A stretch of DNA of 64,000 nucleotides, taken from NCBI RefSeq assembly GCF_900104745.1, contig NZ_LT629732.1, positions 1,550,001-1,614,000 on the forward strand. The letters are read 5' to 3'. Positions 19,241 through 28,176 of this stretch are shown here, in pieces; the stretch's first letter is position 1, and every line of letters starts with the position of its first letter. Made by a program: the position numbers and the translations under genes. The DNA is from Actinopolymorpha singaporensis. GTDB taxonomy: Bacteria; Actinomycetota; Actinomycetes; Propionibacteriales; Actinopolymorphaceae. Under the pieces are notes generated by a model. That model did not search any database. It saw only the letters and a program-made list of their open reading frames with translations, and had not been told where the DNA came from.

Positions 19241-19577
19241 GGGGGCACTCCATTCAGTCGGCAGCTCGAAATCGGCAGATGGGAAAAGCGTAATAAACGG
19301 CAGGGCCCACTTCAGCCGCACAATCAACTCGATACCGGGACGTTCGACGAACCGACGAGCGACCGCCGCAAGGGGAGGCGGCGACCCGTGGCGCACACCT
19401 GCGGGGCGGCGCGGGAGGAAAAGGGCCTTGAGGCCAGGGACGTTCGACTAGTCCGAAGGGGGACATCGGTAGCAGCCCGGACGGACGGATCGGCGGGACC
19501 CTCTATGGGCCGAATTCACGTCTGGCAGAAAGAGGGCGTCATGTCCGCCGAAGGCGCATCCGGGCAGAGGCGTCCGC
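19241..19577. other. Intergenic region between divergent genes, no gene seen
   Basis: These 337 bases separate the serine hydrolase from the Acg-like gene. Around 19285-19300 there is a small AT-richer patch (AAAAGCGTAATAAACGG) that could hold a promoter. A GGGAC at 19438 and GTCC at 19452 surround a CGACTAGTCCG sequence near 19446; this is only loosely like a DosR-type box. No convincing coding sequence, RNA or terminator was found. Confidence 0.4.
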
Positions 19578-20555
19578 ATGATCGCGCGTGAGCTCGATAC
19601 GACGGAGCGTGAGCTTCTCGTACGCGCGGCGATTCTGGCGCCGTCGGCACCCGAGGCGCGGTCGTGGCGGTTCCGGTTCAGCGCCGACACCGTCGACGTG
19701 TGCCTGGATCCCGTCGGGGTGCATCACGGCGAGCTGCAACCCGGCGGGGTGCATCACGGCGAGGACTCCGGTGGACGGCCGACGATGGTCGGAGTCGGTG
19801 CGGCGGTGTTCAACCTCAGGGTCGCCGCGGCGGCACTGGCGCGGGGAACGACCACGAAGCTGCTTCCCGACCCGGGTCGACCTGGGCTCCTCGCACAGGT
19901 GCGGGTCTGGCCGGGGCCGGGTGCGGAAGTCTGCCTGGCCGGCCTCCTCCTCCACCTGTACCGGCCGCGGTCGGGCCGACGTTCGTACGCCGACCGGCGG
20001 ATCCCGCCCGCGATCCGACAGGAGCTGGAACATGCGGCGGCCACCGAGGGAGCCATCCTGAGCTGGCCGGACGACAGGCACGGCGAAGAACTCAGGACCT
20101 GGGACGGCTGCCACGGCGGCGTGCTGGACGGCGTACTGCATGGTGATCTGGCCGGCGTACTGGATGGTGACCTGGACGGCGGTCTGTATTGCCCGTCGTA
20201 CGGGTACCAATGGACGCACGCGGTCCTGACCACGGACGCCGCGGCACCCGCCTGCCCGCGCGACTGGCTGGTCGCGGGGCAGGCGCTGCAGCGGGTCCTG
20301 CTGGTGGCGGCCCGGCACGGCCTGGCCGGCTCGGCGTTCGACGGGCTCGACGCGCTGGACGGGCAGCTGGGCGGGCTGGACGGGCTGGGCGAGTTCGACG
20401 GCTCGGTGGGTTGGCCGGGCAGGCTCGGGCCGTCGCGCCCACGGTGGGCGGACAGGCCCGCTCAGGTGGGGCTACGGCTCGGTTGGGGACCGTCGATCGC
20501 GCGTACGCCTCCCCGTCCGCTCACGGATTTCGTGGCCGACGACCTGTGCTCGTGA
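19578..20555 (+). CDS. Acg-like nitroreductase-family protein, divergent and repeat-expanded
   Basis: A 325-residue protein whose N-terminal half follows the Acg/nitroreductase pattern of actinobacteria: LLVRAAILAPSAPEARSWRF, then VGVGAAVFNLRVAAAALARG and LLPDPGRPGLLAQVRVWPG, then RRSYADRRIPP. Typical members have N-T-Q-P-W in place of EARSW, so FMN binding may be altered. Three regions contain local duplications (GVHHGE twice, GVL(D/H)GDL units, and a GLD/GQL/GLG stretch) that replace normal sequence in the second half. It may be a degenerating paralogue. ATG 19578 follows an AGAGG site. Confidence 0.65.
   Translation: MIARELDTTERELLVRAAILAPSAPEARSWRFRFSADTVDVCLDPVGVHHGELQPGGVHHGEDSGGRPTMVGVGAAVFNLRVAAAALARGTTTKLLPDPGRPGLLAQVRVWPGPGAEVCLAGLLLHLYRPRSGRRSYADRRIPPAIRQELEHAAATEGAILSWPDDRHGEELRTWDGCHGGVLDGVLHGDLAGVLDGDLDGGLYCPSYGYQWTHAVLTTDAAAPACPRDWLVAGQALQRVLLVAARHGLAGSAFDGLDALDGQLGGLDGLGEFDGSVGWPGRLGPSRPRWADRPAQVGLRLGWGPSIARTPPRPLTDFVADDLCS
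19715..19763 (+). repeat. 19-base direct repeat in the Acg-like gene
   Basis: The same 19 bases (encoding VGVHHGE and GGVHHGE) occur at 19715-19733 and 19745-19763, 30 bases apart and in phase, so the protein gained about ten residues. Confidence 0.8.
20130..20177 (+). repeat. Two 24-base tandem repeats in the Acg-like gene
   Basis: Units at 20130-20153 and 20154-20177 differ at a few positions and encode GVLHGDLA and GVLDGDLD. They lie next to a further GVLDG half-unit and preserve the frame. Confidence 0.8.
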
Positions 20556-20584
20556 ACCGGTGAAGGCGCAGGCCGACCTGTCGG

Positions 20585-22509
20585 TCAGGTCAGGCCCTTC
20601 GCGGCCGCCCACTGCTTCGCGACCTCCCACAGGTGGCTGTCGTCAGCGGTGCCGGGGTTGGGGTCCGGCTTCGGGCCGGGGTCTGGTGGCGGGACCAGGG
20701 CCCAGGTCGGCACGGTGACGTCACCCTGCTGGGACAACAGCCACTTCAGGTCGGCGGACTTCAGGTAGCCGATCCCGTCGACTCCCCAGCTCGTACCCCA
20801 GGAGTTGGTGAGGGTGTAGGTGCTGGTGTCCACGTCCAGCCCGTTCACCACGAGTTCGTGCCCACCGGCGATCCCGGAGGAGCGGTCGACCGGGATCAGT
20901 CCCTCGGAGTCGGGCTCGAACATGCTGTTAAGCCACGGAATACCGATCATGACCGGCGCCGACTGCAGCGCGGCGTTCATCGCGTCCAGGCTGAACGCGT
21001 GCTGGTACGACGTGGCCAACTCCAGAGCCTTCAGCGCCTTGGCCACACCCAGCCCGGACGATCCGGTGTCGTCGGGCGGGTAACTACCGGGGAACTCGTC
21101 CAGCTGAGTCGCCAGCGAGTACAGGCGTACGGCGAAGTCCTCGTCCAGGGGGTACGAACCCGCGGTGAAGGTTCCGTGGGACGCGGCGGCTGCCGCCGCG
21201 GTGATGTCGACCTTCACCAGACCCTGCCGCGCCGTGGAGTCGGTGCCGACGAGTCCGGTGGCGGCGTTTCCCGTGCAGTTGTGAACGCCGATGCCCTCGG
21301 CGACATACGACTCGTCGCCTTCAACGGAAAGGTTGTAGACAGGCCCCACGTAGTCCTCGACGCGCAGTTCCCGCACCTTACGCCAGACTGCGTCTCCGTC
21401 TCCCGGCATTGCCCAGGTCCGCTCGGCATGGTGACCGTCCATCGTGGCTGCCGCACTGCTGCGGCGCTGTTCTGGGGCGATTTACGCCAGTCGATCACTG
21501 GGTGCCTGCCGGTGGCTTGCGCTATGTCGTACATCGCAAGAGCCAGGTCTCTGCTTATCGTGACACCTTCACGCGAGCCATCACGTCGGTGGTGTCCATC
21601 CCCATCGAGCCAGCCGTCGAGCATGGCCGTCAGGAACTCCTTCGCACCACCCATCAGTGCATCGTGTGGCCTCTTGAGGCCACTGCCGTTGCCACAGAGC
21701 CCGGAGAGCAGCAACGACCAGCCTGTTCCGTGAAGGGTGACATTGATCGAGTTGTTGAGACGATGAGCGATGTGTGCCTCAACTCCCCACACGCCTTTGA
21801 TGAGTTGCGCGGTCTCGGCGACGAGCGTGTCGGCCTCATGCTTTGCGAACGTCCATCGCGCCTTCGAGGCGTCACAGGACCCTTCGGCGAGAAACAGTCC
21901 CAGCAGACGGCCGGTGGGGGCATCGAGCGTGATCTTCTCGGGAAGCGCGTTGGCGTCCAGTTTCAGACCCTTGCGGCCGGGCAACCCGGACCACCGGTTA
22001 CCTCGCGTCAGCCTGTGCGAAGGCTTGGTGACGAACTGTTCCACCGGGACGGACAAGACTGCCCCGTTGAGATACTTGGGAAGCGCGACCTCGTCGCCGA
22101 TGCAAAGCTCACCAGCGGGCACATAGCCACGCGCCGTCAACACGGGATGTTCGCGCGTCAGGCGGAGGTGGGCGTGGCCACGGAGGAGGACGCGCACGAG
22201 CCCGCCTTCCTCGTCTCGCACCATTGTGCGAGTGACGCGGCCGATGTTGCCCTCGGCTGTCAGGACTTCGTCAAGAAGCCTGATGTCCTTGATCGCACAC
22301 TCCCCACCATTGGCGAGGCGGACGCGCGTCTCAGGCGGGAAACAGGACCCGAGGTTGCCCTGGTCAAGGATCCCGATCCGTCTGTCCCAGTGGACGGTCT
22401 TGATGGCGGAACGGGGGAGCACGCCGACCGCGAAGGCCAGCGATCGTTCGTCGTGCTCGACGTTGCGACCGAGCCGAGGATCCTGGCGGTCGTACTCGTA
22501 GAGGTCCAT
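20585..22509 (-). pseudogene. Papain-family (C1) cysteine peptidase interrupted by an intein; frame broken within the intein
   Basis: The host protein begins MDLYEYDRQDPRLGRNVEHD (ATG 22509) and runs to RIGILDQGNLGS, the sequence before the catalytic Cys of C1 peptidases. The Cys and CTGNAATG follow only after a 356-codon intein. The C-terminal host part has the active-site His in IAGGHELVV and Asn in [11 protein letters not shown], then a Pro-rich tail. Spliced length would be about 285 residues, without a signal peptide, so the enzyme is probably cytoplasmic. Near 21385-21440 the reading frame shifts: the N-terminal part of the intein and its last about 40 residues lie in different frames, and one extra base would restore a 641-codon gene. 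No flanking partner suggests a substrate. Confidence 0.85.
21278..22344 (-). mobile_element. Intein with LAGLIDADG homing endonuclease
   Basis: The intein starts with Cys (codon 22344-22342, CFPPETRVRLANGG, block A). Block B contains LRLTREHPVL with the conserved TxxH. The two LAGLIDADG-type endonuclease motifs are LLGLFLAEGS and MLDGWLDGDG. Block F/G is [13 protein letters not shown] and then GIGVHN, followed by Cys as +1 residue. All splicing residues (Cys1, block B His, terminal His-Asn, Cys+1) are present. A one-base frame disruption between the endonuclease and block F would prevent splicing as the sequence stands. Confidence 0.88.
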
Positions 22510-22705
22510 CAGAGCCTGCCTTCCGCGGAGTGCGGTGGAGCGGGAAGAGTGGCGTCGAACGGTGAACAACAGGAACGGACCCGGAAACGGCGATTTCAGA
22601 GTACGTCCGAAACAGCGCACGGTCGCCGGTTCGACCGGAATCCGCCGCTCGTCACGACCGCCGGAATGCGGTGCCCGCCCAGCTCACGGCCAATACGCCG
22701 GTCGG

Positions 22706-23629
22706 CTAGGTGAAGTACGCGCGGCTGGTGAGGAACTCGTCGACGTCCGGGTTGCCGCCGCCCTCGCAGACCAGCATCCAGAACCGGCAGTACGCCCGGA
22801 ACTCCTCGAAGCGCGGCAACGGCAGAACCGACTCGTACCCGCGGCGGAAATCCTCCGGGCGGGTGAGGCACGTCTCGACCACTGCCAGCTCCAGCTCGCG
22901 CGGGCCCACGACGTAGGAGTCGAGGTCGACCACGCCGGCCAGCGTTCCGTCGCGGTAGACGAACTGGTTGCCCGAGATGTCCGGCATTATCGGCGCCAGG
23001 TTGCCGGAGAAGACGTCCGGGTCCATGGCGGTCGCATGGCGTTCGAACCACGTCCCGATGTCGGGTCGATGCGTCCAGAACCGCGAGATCGTACGTCGCA
23101 TGCTCGCGTTGGTTCGGGCCACGAACTCGGTCGGATCGAAGGCCTGCTCGGTCAGCGTCCCGTACCTGTCGTGGGCGCGCAGGTGCAGGCGCGCGACGTA
23201 CTCCCCGAGTTGTTCGTGCACCTGGCCGGAGTCCGGGAACTCGTCCGGTTCCCACGCTGTGCCTTCCACCCAGGTGAAGATGTACGCCGGTCTGTCGCCG
23301 ACCGTGGTGGATGCGACCGGACGCGGGGCCTGGACCAGGCGGTCCTCGTCGGCGGCCCGCAGGATCGGATCGACCCCCAGCAGTTGGTGGCCGTAGCGGA
23401 GACCGAACGTGTCCTGCATGTGCTGCCAGAACGGGGAAAGGCTCGAGGGACTCAACAAGGGAACGCGGAGCGAGTACCGCACGCCGGTGGCGGTCTCCAG
23501 CCGGTAAAGGACGTTCGAGTTCTTCGCCACCAGGCCAACAGAGGCGACGGTCTCGCCCAGAGCCTTCTCAGAGCTTGCCCGCACGAGGTCCTCAGTGGGC
23601 TCAGTCGTATGGCTCTCCTCGGGCGTCAC
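22706..23629 (-). CDS. Aminoglycoside phosphotransferase-like kinase (divergent)
   Basis: A 307-residue protein of the APH/kinase-like fold. The N-lobe has SNVLYRLETATGVRYSLRV, and a hinge YIFTWVEG is clear. The catalytic loop is unusual, PDISGNQFV, keeping Asp and Asn but lacking the common His of HGD, followed by VVDLDSYVVGPRELELA with the metal-binding Asp. The substrate is unknown. It starts with GTG at 23629 without a strong ribosome site and lies between the alpha/beta hydrolase and the intein gene, all on the minus strand. Confidence 0.8.
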   Translation of the reverse strand: MTPEESHTTEPTEDLVRASSEKALGETVASVGLVAKNSNVLYRLETATGVRYSLRVPLLSPSSLSPFWQHMQDTFGLRYGHQLLGVDPILRAADEDRLVQAPRPVASTTVGDRPAYIFTWVEGTAWEPDEFPDSGQVHEQLGEYVARLHLRAHDRYGTLTEQAFDPTEFVARTNASMRRTISRFWTHRPDIGTWFERHATAMDPDVFSGNLAPIMPDISGNQFVYRDGTLAGVVDLDSYVVGPRELELAVVETCLTRPEDFRRGYESVLPLPRFEEFRAYCRFWMLVCEGGGNPDVDEFLTSRAYFT

Positions 23630-23686
23630 CCGGCAAAGTTCAGCAAGTCCGCTGGCCGCCGGTCAACGAGTTAACCGTTCGACCGG

Positions 23687-24556
23687 TCACCTGCCCGCGC
23701 CGAGCACCTCCCGCAGTCTGCGTGCGAACGCCTCGGGCTGCCCGGCGAAGCCGGACTCGCCGCCCACGAACCCGCCGTGATGGCTGGGAAACACGGCCGC
23801 CTCCTGGCCCAGCAGCGCCGCAATGGTGCGCGACGTCCGGCCGGTGAGTGTCTCGCCGGACTCTTCGGCGACAGCGATCACGATCCGGGTCGGCGTCGCG
23901 GCGAGCGCGTCGAGGTCGGGCCGGTAATCGGTGACGGCCCACGAGCGTTCCGACAACAGCGGATCGTCCCGCGAACCATCGTCCTGGGCCGGCATCCCGA
24001 AGGCGGCCGGGTCCGGCGCCGGTTCGGCGAAGTAGTCCTCTGTGAACTCGCCCTGCCAGGAGGTCATCGCGATGAACGCCGCCATGCCGGCTCCCCAGCC
24101 TTTCGCCTCGTAGACGTCACGCACCTGGACCCGAGCGCGTTCGGCCATCGGGGCATCGGGCAGCATCGGGATCAAGGGTGGCTCGTGTGCCACCAGCGTG
24201 GTGACGTCGTCGGGGTGGGTCGCCACGAGGGCCAGGGCGGTCACGGCGCCACCGCTGCTGGCGAAGATCTCGACCGGACCTGAGCCCAGTGCCTGGATGA
24301 GGGTGTGCAGGTCGGTCGCCTGGGTCACGGGTGTGTTGTCGACACGTCCGTCCTTGCGAACGCTGCGGCCCAGACCGCGTGGGTCGTACGTGATCACGGT
24401 GCGGTCAGGAAAGTGCGAGGCCAGCGCGGCGAATCCGCCGGCGTCCATCGGCTGGCCGATCATCAACAGAGGCGGGCGTCCGTCGGCCGCCGGTAGCGTG
24501 CCGCGTACGTCGTAAACGAGGTCGACCTCGGGGGTCTGGAGCGTTCTGGTGTCCAT
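23687..24556 (-). CDS. Alpha/beta hydrolase
   Basis: A 289-residue alpha/beta-hydrolase-fold protein. The oxyanion region is LLMIGQPMDAGGFAALA, then VITYDPRGLGRS, the nucleophile elbow IFASSGGAVTAL (Ser in ASSGG rather than the usual GxSxG), and the C-terminal catalytic His in FPSHHGGFVG. The role cannot be narrowed beyond a small-molecule ester or amide hydrolase. ATG 24556 (MDTRTLQTPEVDLVYDVRG) is chosen; ATG 24589 would add 11 residues. Confidence 0.87.
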   Translation of the reverse strand: MDTRTLQTPEVDLVYDVRGTLPAADGRPPLLMIGQPMDAGGFAALASHFPDRTVITYDPRGLGRSVRKDGRVDNTPVTQATDLHTLIQALGSGPVEIFASSGGAVTALALVATHPDDVTTLVAHEPPLIPMLPDAPMAERARVQVRDVYEAKGWGAGMAAFIAMTSWQGEFTEDYFAEPAPDPAAFGMPAQDDGSRDDPLLSERSWAVTDYRPDLDALAATPTRIVIAVAEESGETLTGRTSRTIAALLGQEAAVFPSHHGGFVGGESGFAGQPEAFARRLREVLGAGR

Positions 24557-24802
24557 GACCCGTGGACCGTCCGCGCATCGGAAACTCATCGGAGTCCGCG
24601 CCAGATTCTGGACGATCAATCGCGCGCGACCACCTCTCGGTGGCGATCGCCGGTGGGATCTCGTCGCTCGTGGCCGTACTGGTCGCGCTGTTTGCGTTCG
24701 AGATCATGCTTGCCGGTTCCGAGTTCCGGCAGTCTTACTTGGAAAGTGCAGGCCTCGTCCACCCTTGTGTGAGAAGAAGTGACCGAACGAAAGGGAGACT
24801 CG

Positions 24803-25462
24803 ATGACCGACAAGAACATCATGTGTTTCGGTGATTCGCTCACCTGGGGCTGGGTGCCGGTGGCGGAGGGCGCCCCGTCGTGGCGGTACCCCCGGGACGT
24901 GCGGTGGACGGGAGTGCTCGCCGACCGGCTCGGCGACGGCTATCACGTCGTCGAGGAGGGGCTGAGTGCGCGCACCACGACGGCCGACGACCCGGCCGAC
25001 CCGCGGCTCAACGGCTCGACCTACCTTCCTTCCGCCCTGGCCAGTCACCTGCCGCTGGACCTGGTCATCGTGATGCTCGGTACGAACGACACGAAGTCCT
25101 ACCTTCGGCGTACGCCGAACGAGATCGCGACCGGCATGTCCCTCCTGCTGTCCCAGATCCTCACCTCCGCCGGCGGGGTCGGGACCGGCTATCCGGCGCC
25201 GAAGGTCCTCCTGGTAGCGCCGCCGCCGCTGGCCGAAATGGGTCACCCGTGGTTCGAGGTGATCTTCGAAGGCGGCCGGGAGAAGACGATCGAGCTCGCC
25301 AGGAAGTACGAGGCGCTGGCGAGCTTCCTGAAGATCCCGTTCTTCGACGCGGGCTCGGTGATCAGCACGGACGGTGTCGACGGGATCCACTTCACCGAGG
25401 ACAACAACCGCGTACTCGGTGAAGCCCTGGCCGGTGAGGTGCGGCACATCCTCGGCGACTGA
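24803..25462 (+). CDS. SGNH/GDSL-family lipase or esterase
   Basis: A 219-residue hydrolase with the SGNH blocks: CFGDSLTWG (block I, nucleophile Ser), GLSARTT (block II region), LGTNDTK (block III) and GVDGIHFTEDNN (block V, Asp-His). No signal peptide, so it acts in the cytoplasm. Close relatives include arylesterases and acetyl-xylan-like esterases. ATG 24803 is chosen because AAGGGA lies about seven bases upstream; a longer start at 24779 is less likely. Confidence 0.92.
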   Translation: MTDKNIMCFGDSLTWGWVPVAEGAPSWRYPRDVRWTGVLADRLGDGYHVVEEGLSARTTTADDPADPRLNGSTYLPSALASHLPLDLVIVMLGTNDTKSYLRRTPNEIATGMSLLLSQILTSAGGVGTGYPAPKVLLVAPPPLAEMGHPWFEVIFEGGREKTIELARKYEALASFLKIPFFDAGSVISTDGVDGIHFTEDNNRVLGEALAGEVRHILGD

Positions 25463-25536
25463 TCCGCGGCGCAGGAACTCCCGGTACCCTGCCAGCGTCG
25501 GCGGGAGCGCGGTTCCTGCCGGGGACGGACGTCAGG

Positions 25537-27099
25537 ATGCCGGGCAGACAGACAACGCGCGCGGACAGGCGTGGGAAGGCGGCCGCAACGCCTCCGGCCT
25601 CACTCGCGCATCGCGTCCTGCTGGAGCACTCGGCGGGCTTCCGGCCGTTCCGTGGCGATGGAATGTTCGAGCGGATCGGTGGGCAACCGACGGTTGACAG
25701 GCTGGTCGACGCTCTCTACGACGGGTTCGAGCACGACGACGTGCTCCGGCCGCTGTTCCCGCGCGACCTCGCCGACGGCCGGACGATGCAGAAGGTGTTC
25801 TTCGCCGAGTGGCTGGGCGGTCCACACCGATACAGCGAGCGGGCGTACGGCAGCCTGCACCATCGGCACGCGAGCGTACCGGTCACCCGTGCGGTGGCCG
25901 GCCGATGGCTCCGGCACTTCCGGCAGGCCCTGAACGACACCATCGTGTCGGAAGACGACCGGCGGAGGATTTTCGACCAGGCCCGCTCCCTGGCGTTGGC
26001 ACTCGTCAACCGCTCCTCGCCGGTTGCCGACGCCCGTCAACGACAGGTTGCGCTGCACGGACTCGGTGGCCGGATCGTCAAGCGAGCAACGGATCTGGCC
26101 CGTCGCGGTGATGTCGGCGGGGTCGAGGTCACGCTGGCGGAGGAGCCGGACCTCCTGCTTCCCACGTACGCCGGCGCGATCATGCAGGAGGCCGCGCTCG
26201 CCGGGCGGGCTGATGTCGTCCGGTCGTTACTGCGTCACGGTGTCGGAGCCGATGTTCCGTTTCGTCTTCCGGTGGGCCTCGTCGGCCGGGCGTACGAACG
26301 GGTGGTGTTCGCGACGCCGCTGTGCGCCGCGCGGCTGAAGCGCCGTTCGGCGGTCGAGTCCCTGCTCCTGGACGCCGGCGCCAGGGAGGACGTCTTCACC
26401 GCCGCCTTCCTCGGCGACCTTCCCTCGCTCACACGGATGCTCGCGGCCGATCCGGACCTCGCGCAGGCGCCTGACCCGGCGGTCGACGTCCTCGACATAA
26501 CGCCCGTCGATCACGCGGTCGCCAATGGGCAGGTCGAGGCGCTGCGGCTGCTCGTGGACCGGGACGCGGACGTGCTGGTCGGGTGCGTACGCGCGCTACG
26601 AGGTGCCGCCGAGCACGGGAGCGTGCCGATGGTCGAACTCCTGCTGGAGCGCGGTGTGGACGCGACTCGGATCGGCGTGGGCCGCTGGGTGCTGCATCCC
26701 GAGCTCGCTCCACTGCTGGCCGGCCGTGGCGCGTCGATCGACTCCTCGGGTGCGTGGATCGGCGCCAGCTGTACGGGAAACCAGGGACGCAAGGACGACC
26801 CGGACTACGTGCGGGCGCTGCTGCGGTACGGCGCCCGCGTGGACGACCGCCGGACCGGCGACGGCGGGCGCACCAGCGGAGTGGAGGCGTTGAACGCCAC
26901 CGCTCTGCACTACGCGGCCAAGGCAGGATTCCTCAGGACGATCGAGGTGCTTCTCGAACACGGCGCGGATCCTGGCGCCGTGGACAGCCGTGGCCGCACT
27001 CCGCTCGACTGGCTGGAAGCCGCCGCCCGGTCGGTTCCCCGGGCGGCGGTCCGAGAGTTGCTGACGGGTCAGCGCTCGATGAAGATCGGGTTGGAGTAG
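25537..27099 (+). CDS. Truncated haemoglobin (group II)-ankyrin repeat fusion protein
   Basis: A 520-residue protein. Residues about 43-160 are a group II truncated globin: FERIGGQPTVDRLVDALYDGF (B10 Tyr61), WLGGPHRYSER, the proximal-His segment LHHRHASVPVTRA (His111) and RWLRHF (G8 Trp124). These match the haem contacts of trHbO proteins, so haem binding is expected. From about residue 185 to the end come ankyrin repeats, some degenerate, the clearest being ALNATALHYAAKAGFLRTIE and VDSRGRTPLDWLEAA. The start may instead be the ATG at 25663, where the globin begins. Its partner is unknown. The 3' end overlaps a decayed minus-strand remnant. Confidence 0.85.
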   Translation: MPGRQTTRADRRGKAAATPPASLAHRVLLEHSAGFRPFRGDGMFERIGGQPTVDRLVDALYDGFEHDDVLRPLFPRDLADGRTMQKVFFAEWLGGPHRYSERAYGSLHHRHASVPVTRAVAGRWLRHFRQALNDTIVSEDDRRRIFDQARSLALALVNRSSPVADARQRQVALHGLGGRIVKRATDLARRGDVGGVEVTLAEEPDLLLPTYAGAIMQEAALAGRADVVRSLLRHGVGADVPFRLPVGLVGRAYERVVFATPLCAARLKRRSAVESLLLDAGAREDVFTAAFLGDLPSLTRMLAADPDLAQAPDPAVDVLDITPVDHAVANGQVEALRLLVDRDADVLVGCVRALRGAAEHGSVPMVELLLERGVDATRIGVGRWVLHPELAPLLAGRGASIDSSGAWIGASCTGNQGRKDDPDYVRALLRYGARVDDRRTGDGGRTSGVEALNATALHYAAKAGFLRTIEVLLEHGADPGAVDSRGRTPLDWLEAAARSVPRAAVRELLTGQRSMKIGLE

Positions 27100-27488
27100 A
27101 ACCAGAGGTCATGACCGGCTTGTGCGGGGGTTGGCGCACCACGCGGAGCGCCTGGACCGTCTTGGCCTCGGTGTTCTGGGAAGGATCCGCGGGGAACGGG
27201 TCACGCGCGCCGAACCGTCGTTCGAGGTCGAAGAGGATGTCGCGTTCGGTCGAGACCCGCGGGATGATCAGGCTGGAGTGGTCCGCGGCGGGGAGATTGC
27301 GTCGCCGCCGATGACATGGATGGGTGGCGTGGTGGAGTTGTCGTAGCCCACGCTGAACTCGCTGTGGGTGGAGTACTGCCGTTCTGTCACGCACCACGCA
27401 GTGGGTGGTCACTGTCAGGGCGAGAACATCCTGCGCGCTTTACCAGCGCTTCAAGGTCCTTGATCACCGAGAGAACTTCGCCGATCAA
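27069..27488 (-). pseudogene. Decayed gene remnant, family not recognised
   Basis: The 27100-27512 interval has no intact gene. On the minus strand, several stretches in different frames look protein-like and follow one another: LIGEVLSVIKDLEALVKRAG (near 27425-27488), TERQYSTHSEFSVGYDNSTT (near 27320-27385), LIIPRVSTERDILFDLERRF (near 27220-27270) and finally GHDLWFYSNPIFIER with a stop at 27069-27071. Together they suggest one former gene with several frame breaks, or two. I cannot assign a family, and chance cannot be excluded. Confidence 0.35.
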
Positions 27489-27512
27489 GTTGTGCCGGCG
27501 AGCGTTCGGTCC

Positions 27513-28106
27513 TCAGGGGCGGCCGATCGCCAGGTATCGCTGGTCGGAGATCTCACGGCCCCAGAATGTCGGGTCGTCAAGGTACTGGAGGCGGACCGAC
27601 CGGCATTGCGTACGCAGCAACGCCTCGCACTCCTCCGCTGCGATGCCGCCGCCGGTCTCCCACCTGCCCTCGACCAGAACGAGCTGACCGCCTGGGCGGA
27701 GCAACTGCACCCAGCGTTCGAGGGCGCCAGCCCGATCCGAGAGCGCCCACAGGACGTGTCGCGTGAGTACGACGTCGAAGGAGTGTGGCTGGTGAGGTGG
27801 CTGAGCCGCGTCCCCTTGATCGAACGCGACGTCGACTCCGGCCGCGGCGGCCTTGACCTTCGCGGTCTCCACCATGCGCTCCGCAAGATCGACGCCCGAC
27901 ACGCGGTAGCCGGCCTCGGCGAGGAGCACCGACAAGGTGCCGGTCCCGCAGCCGAGGTCCAGCACGTCCGCGGGGCCGGCCGGCAGAACGCCGAGAAGAA
28001 GATCCCGCCATGCGCGGCGTACGAGCGGGTCGAGGAGACCGTGGTCGGGCTCCTCGTCGAAGGTCGGCGCGAAGGCATTCCAGTAGTCGCGCATCTCGGC
28101 GGTCAT
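27513..28106 (-). CDS. Class I SAM-dependent methyltransferase
   Basis: A 197-residue Rossmann-fold methyltransferase. Motif I is VLDLGCGTGTLSVLLAEAG, then the acidic motif II GVDLAERM, and the post-I and IV region SFDVVLTRHVLWAL and LRPGGQLVLVEG. It resembles small UbiE/TehB-like enzymes; the acceptor is unknown. ATG 28106 (MTAEMRDYWNAFAPTFDEE) matches the family N-terminus; upstream in-frame codons look like antisense sequence. Confidence 0.9.
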   Translation of the reverse strand: MTAEMRDYWNAFAPTFDEEPDHGLLDPLVRRAWRDLLLGVLPAGPADVLDLGCGTGTLSVLLAEAGYRVSGVDLAERMVETAKVKAAAAGVDVAFDQGDAAQPPHQPHSFDVVLTRHVLWALSDRAGALERWVQLLRPGGQLVLVEGRWETGGGIAAEECEALLRTQCRSVRLQYLDDPTFWGREISDQRYLAIGRP

Positions 28107-28176
28107 GGAGCGCATCCTGCCAGGCCTAACCCCGAAACGACCCCGGGGCTGTGAGGATCGCGGAGCAGCGATCATG

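Noticed and set aside
19436-19475. DosR-type box before the Acg-like gene
   Set aside because: GGGAC and GTCC are present but the spacing (9 rather than 4 bases) and flanks do not match the consensus.
24704-25447. Minus-strand open frame opposite the SGNH hydrolase
   Set aside because: His/Arg-rich antisense product without motifs; the plus strand has all SGNH blocks.
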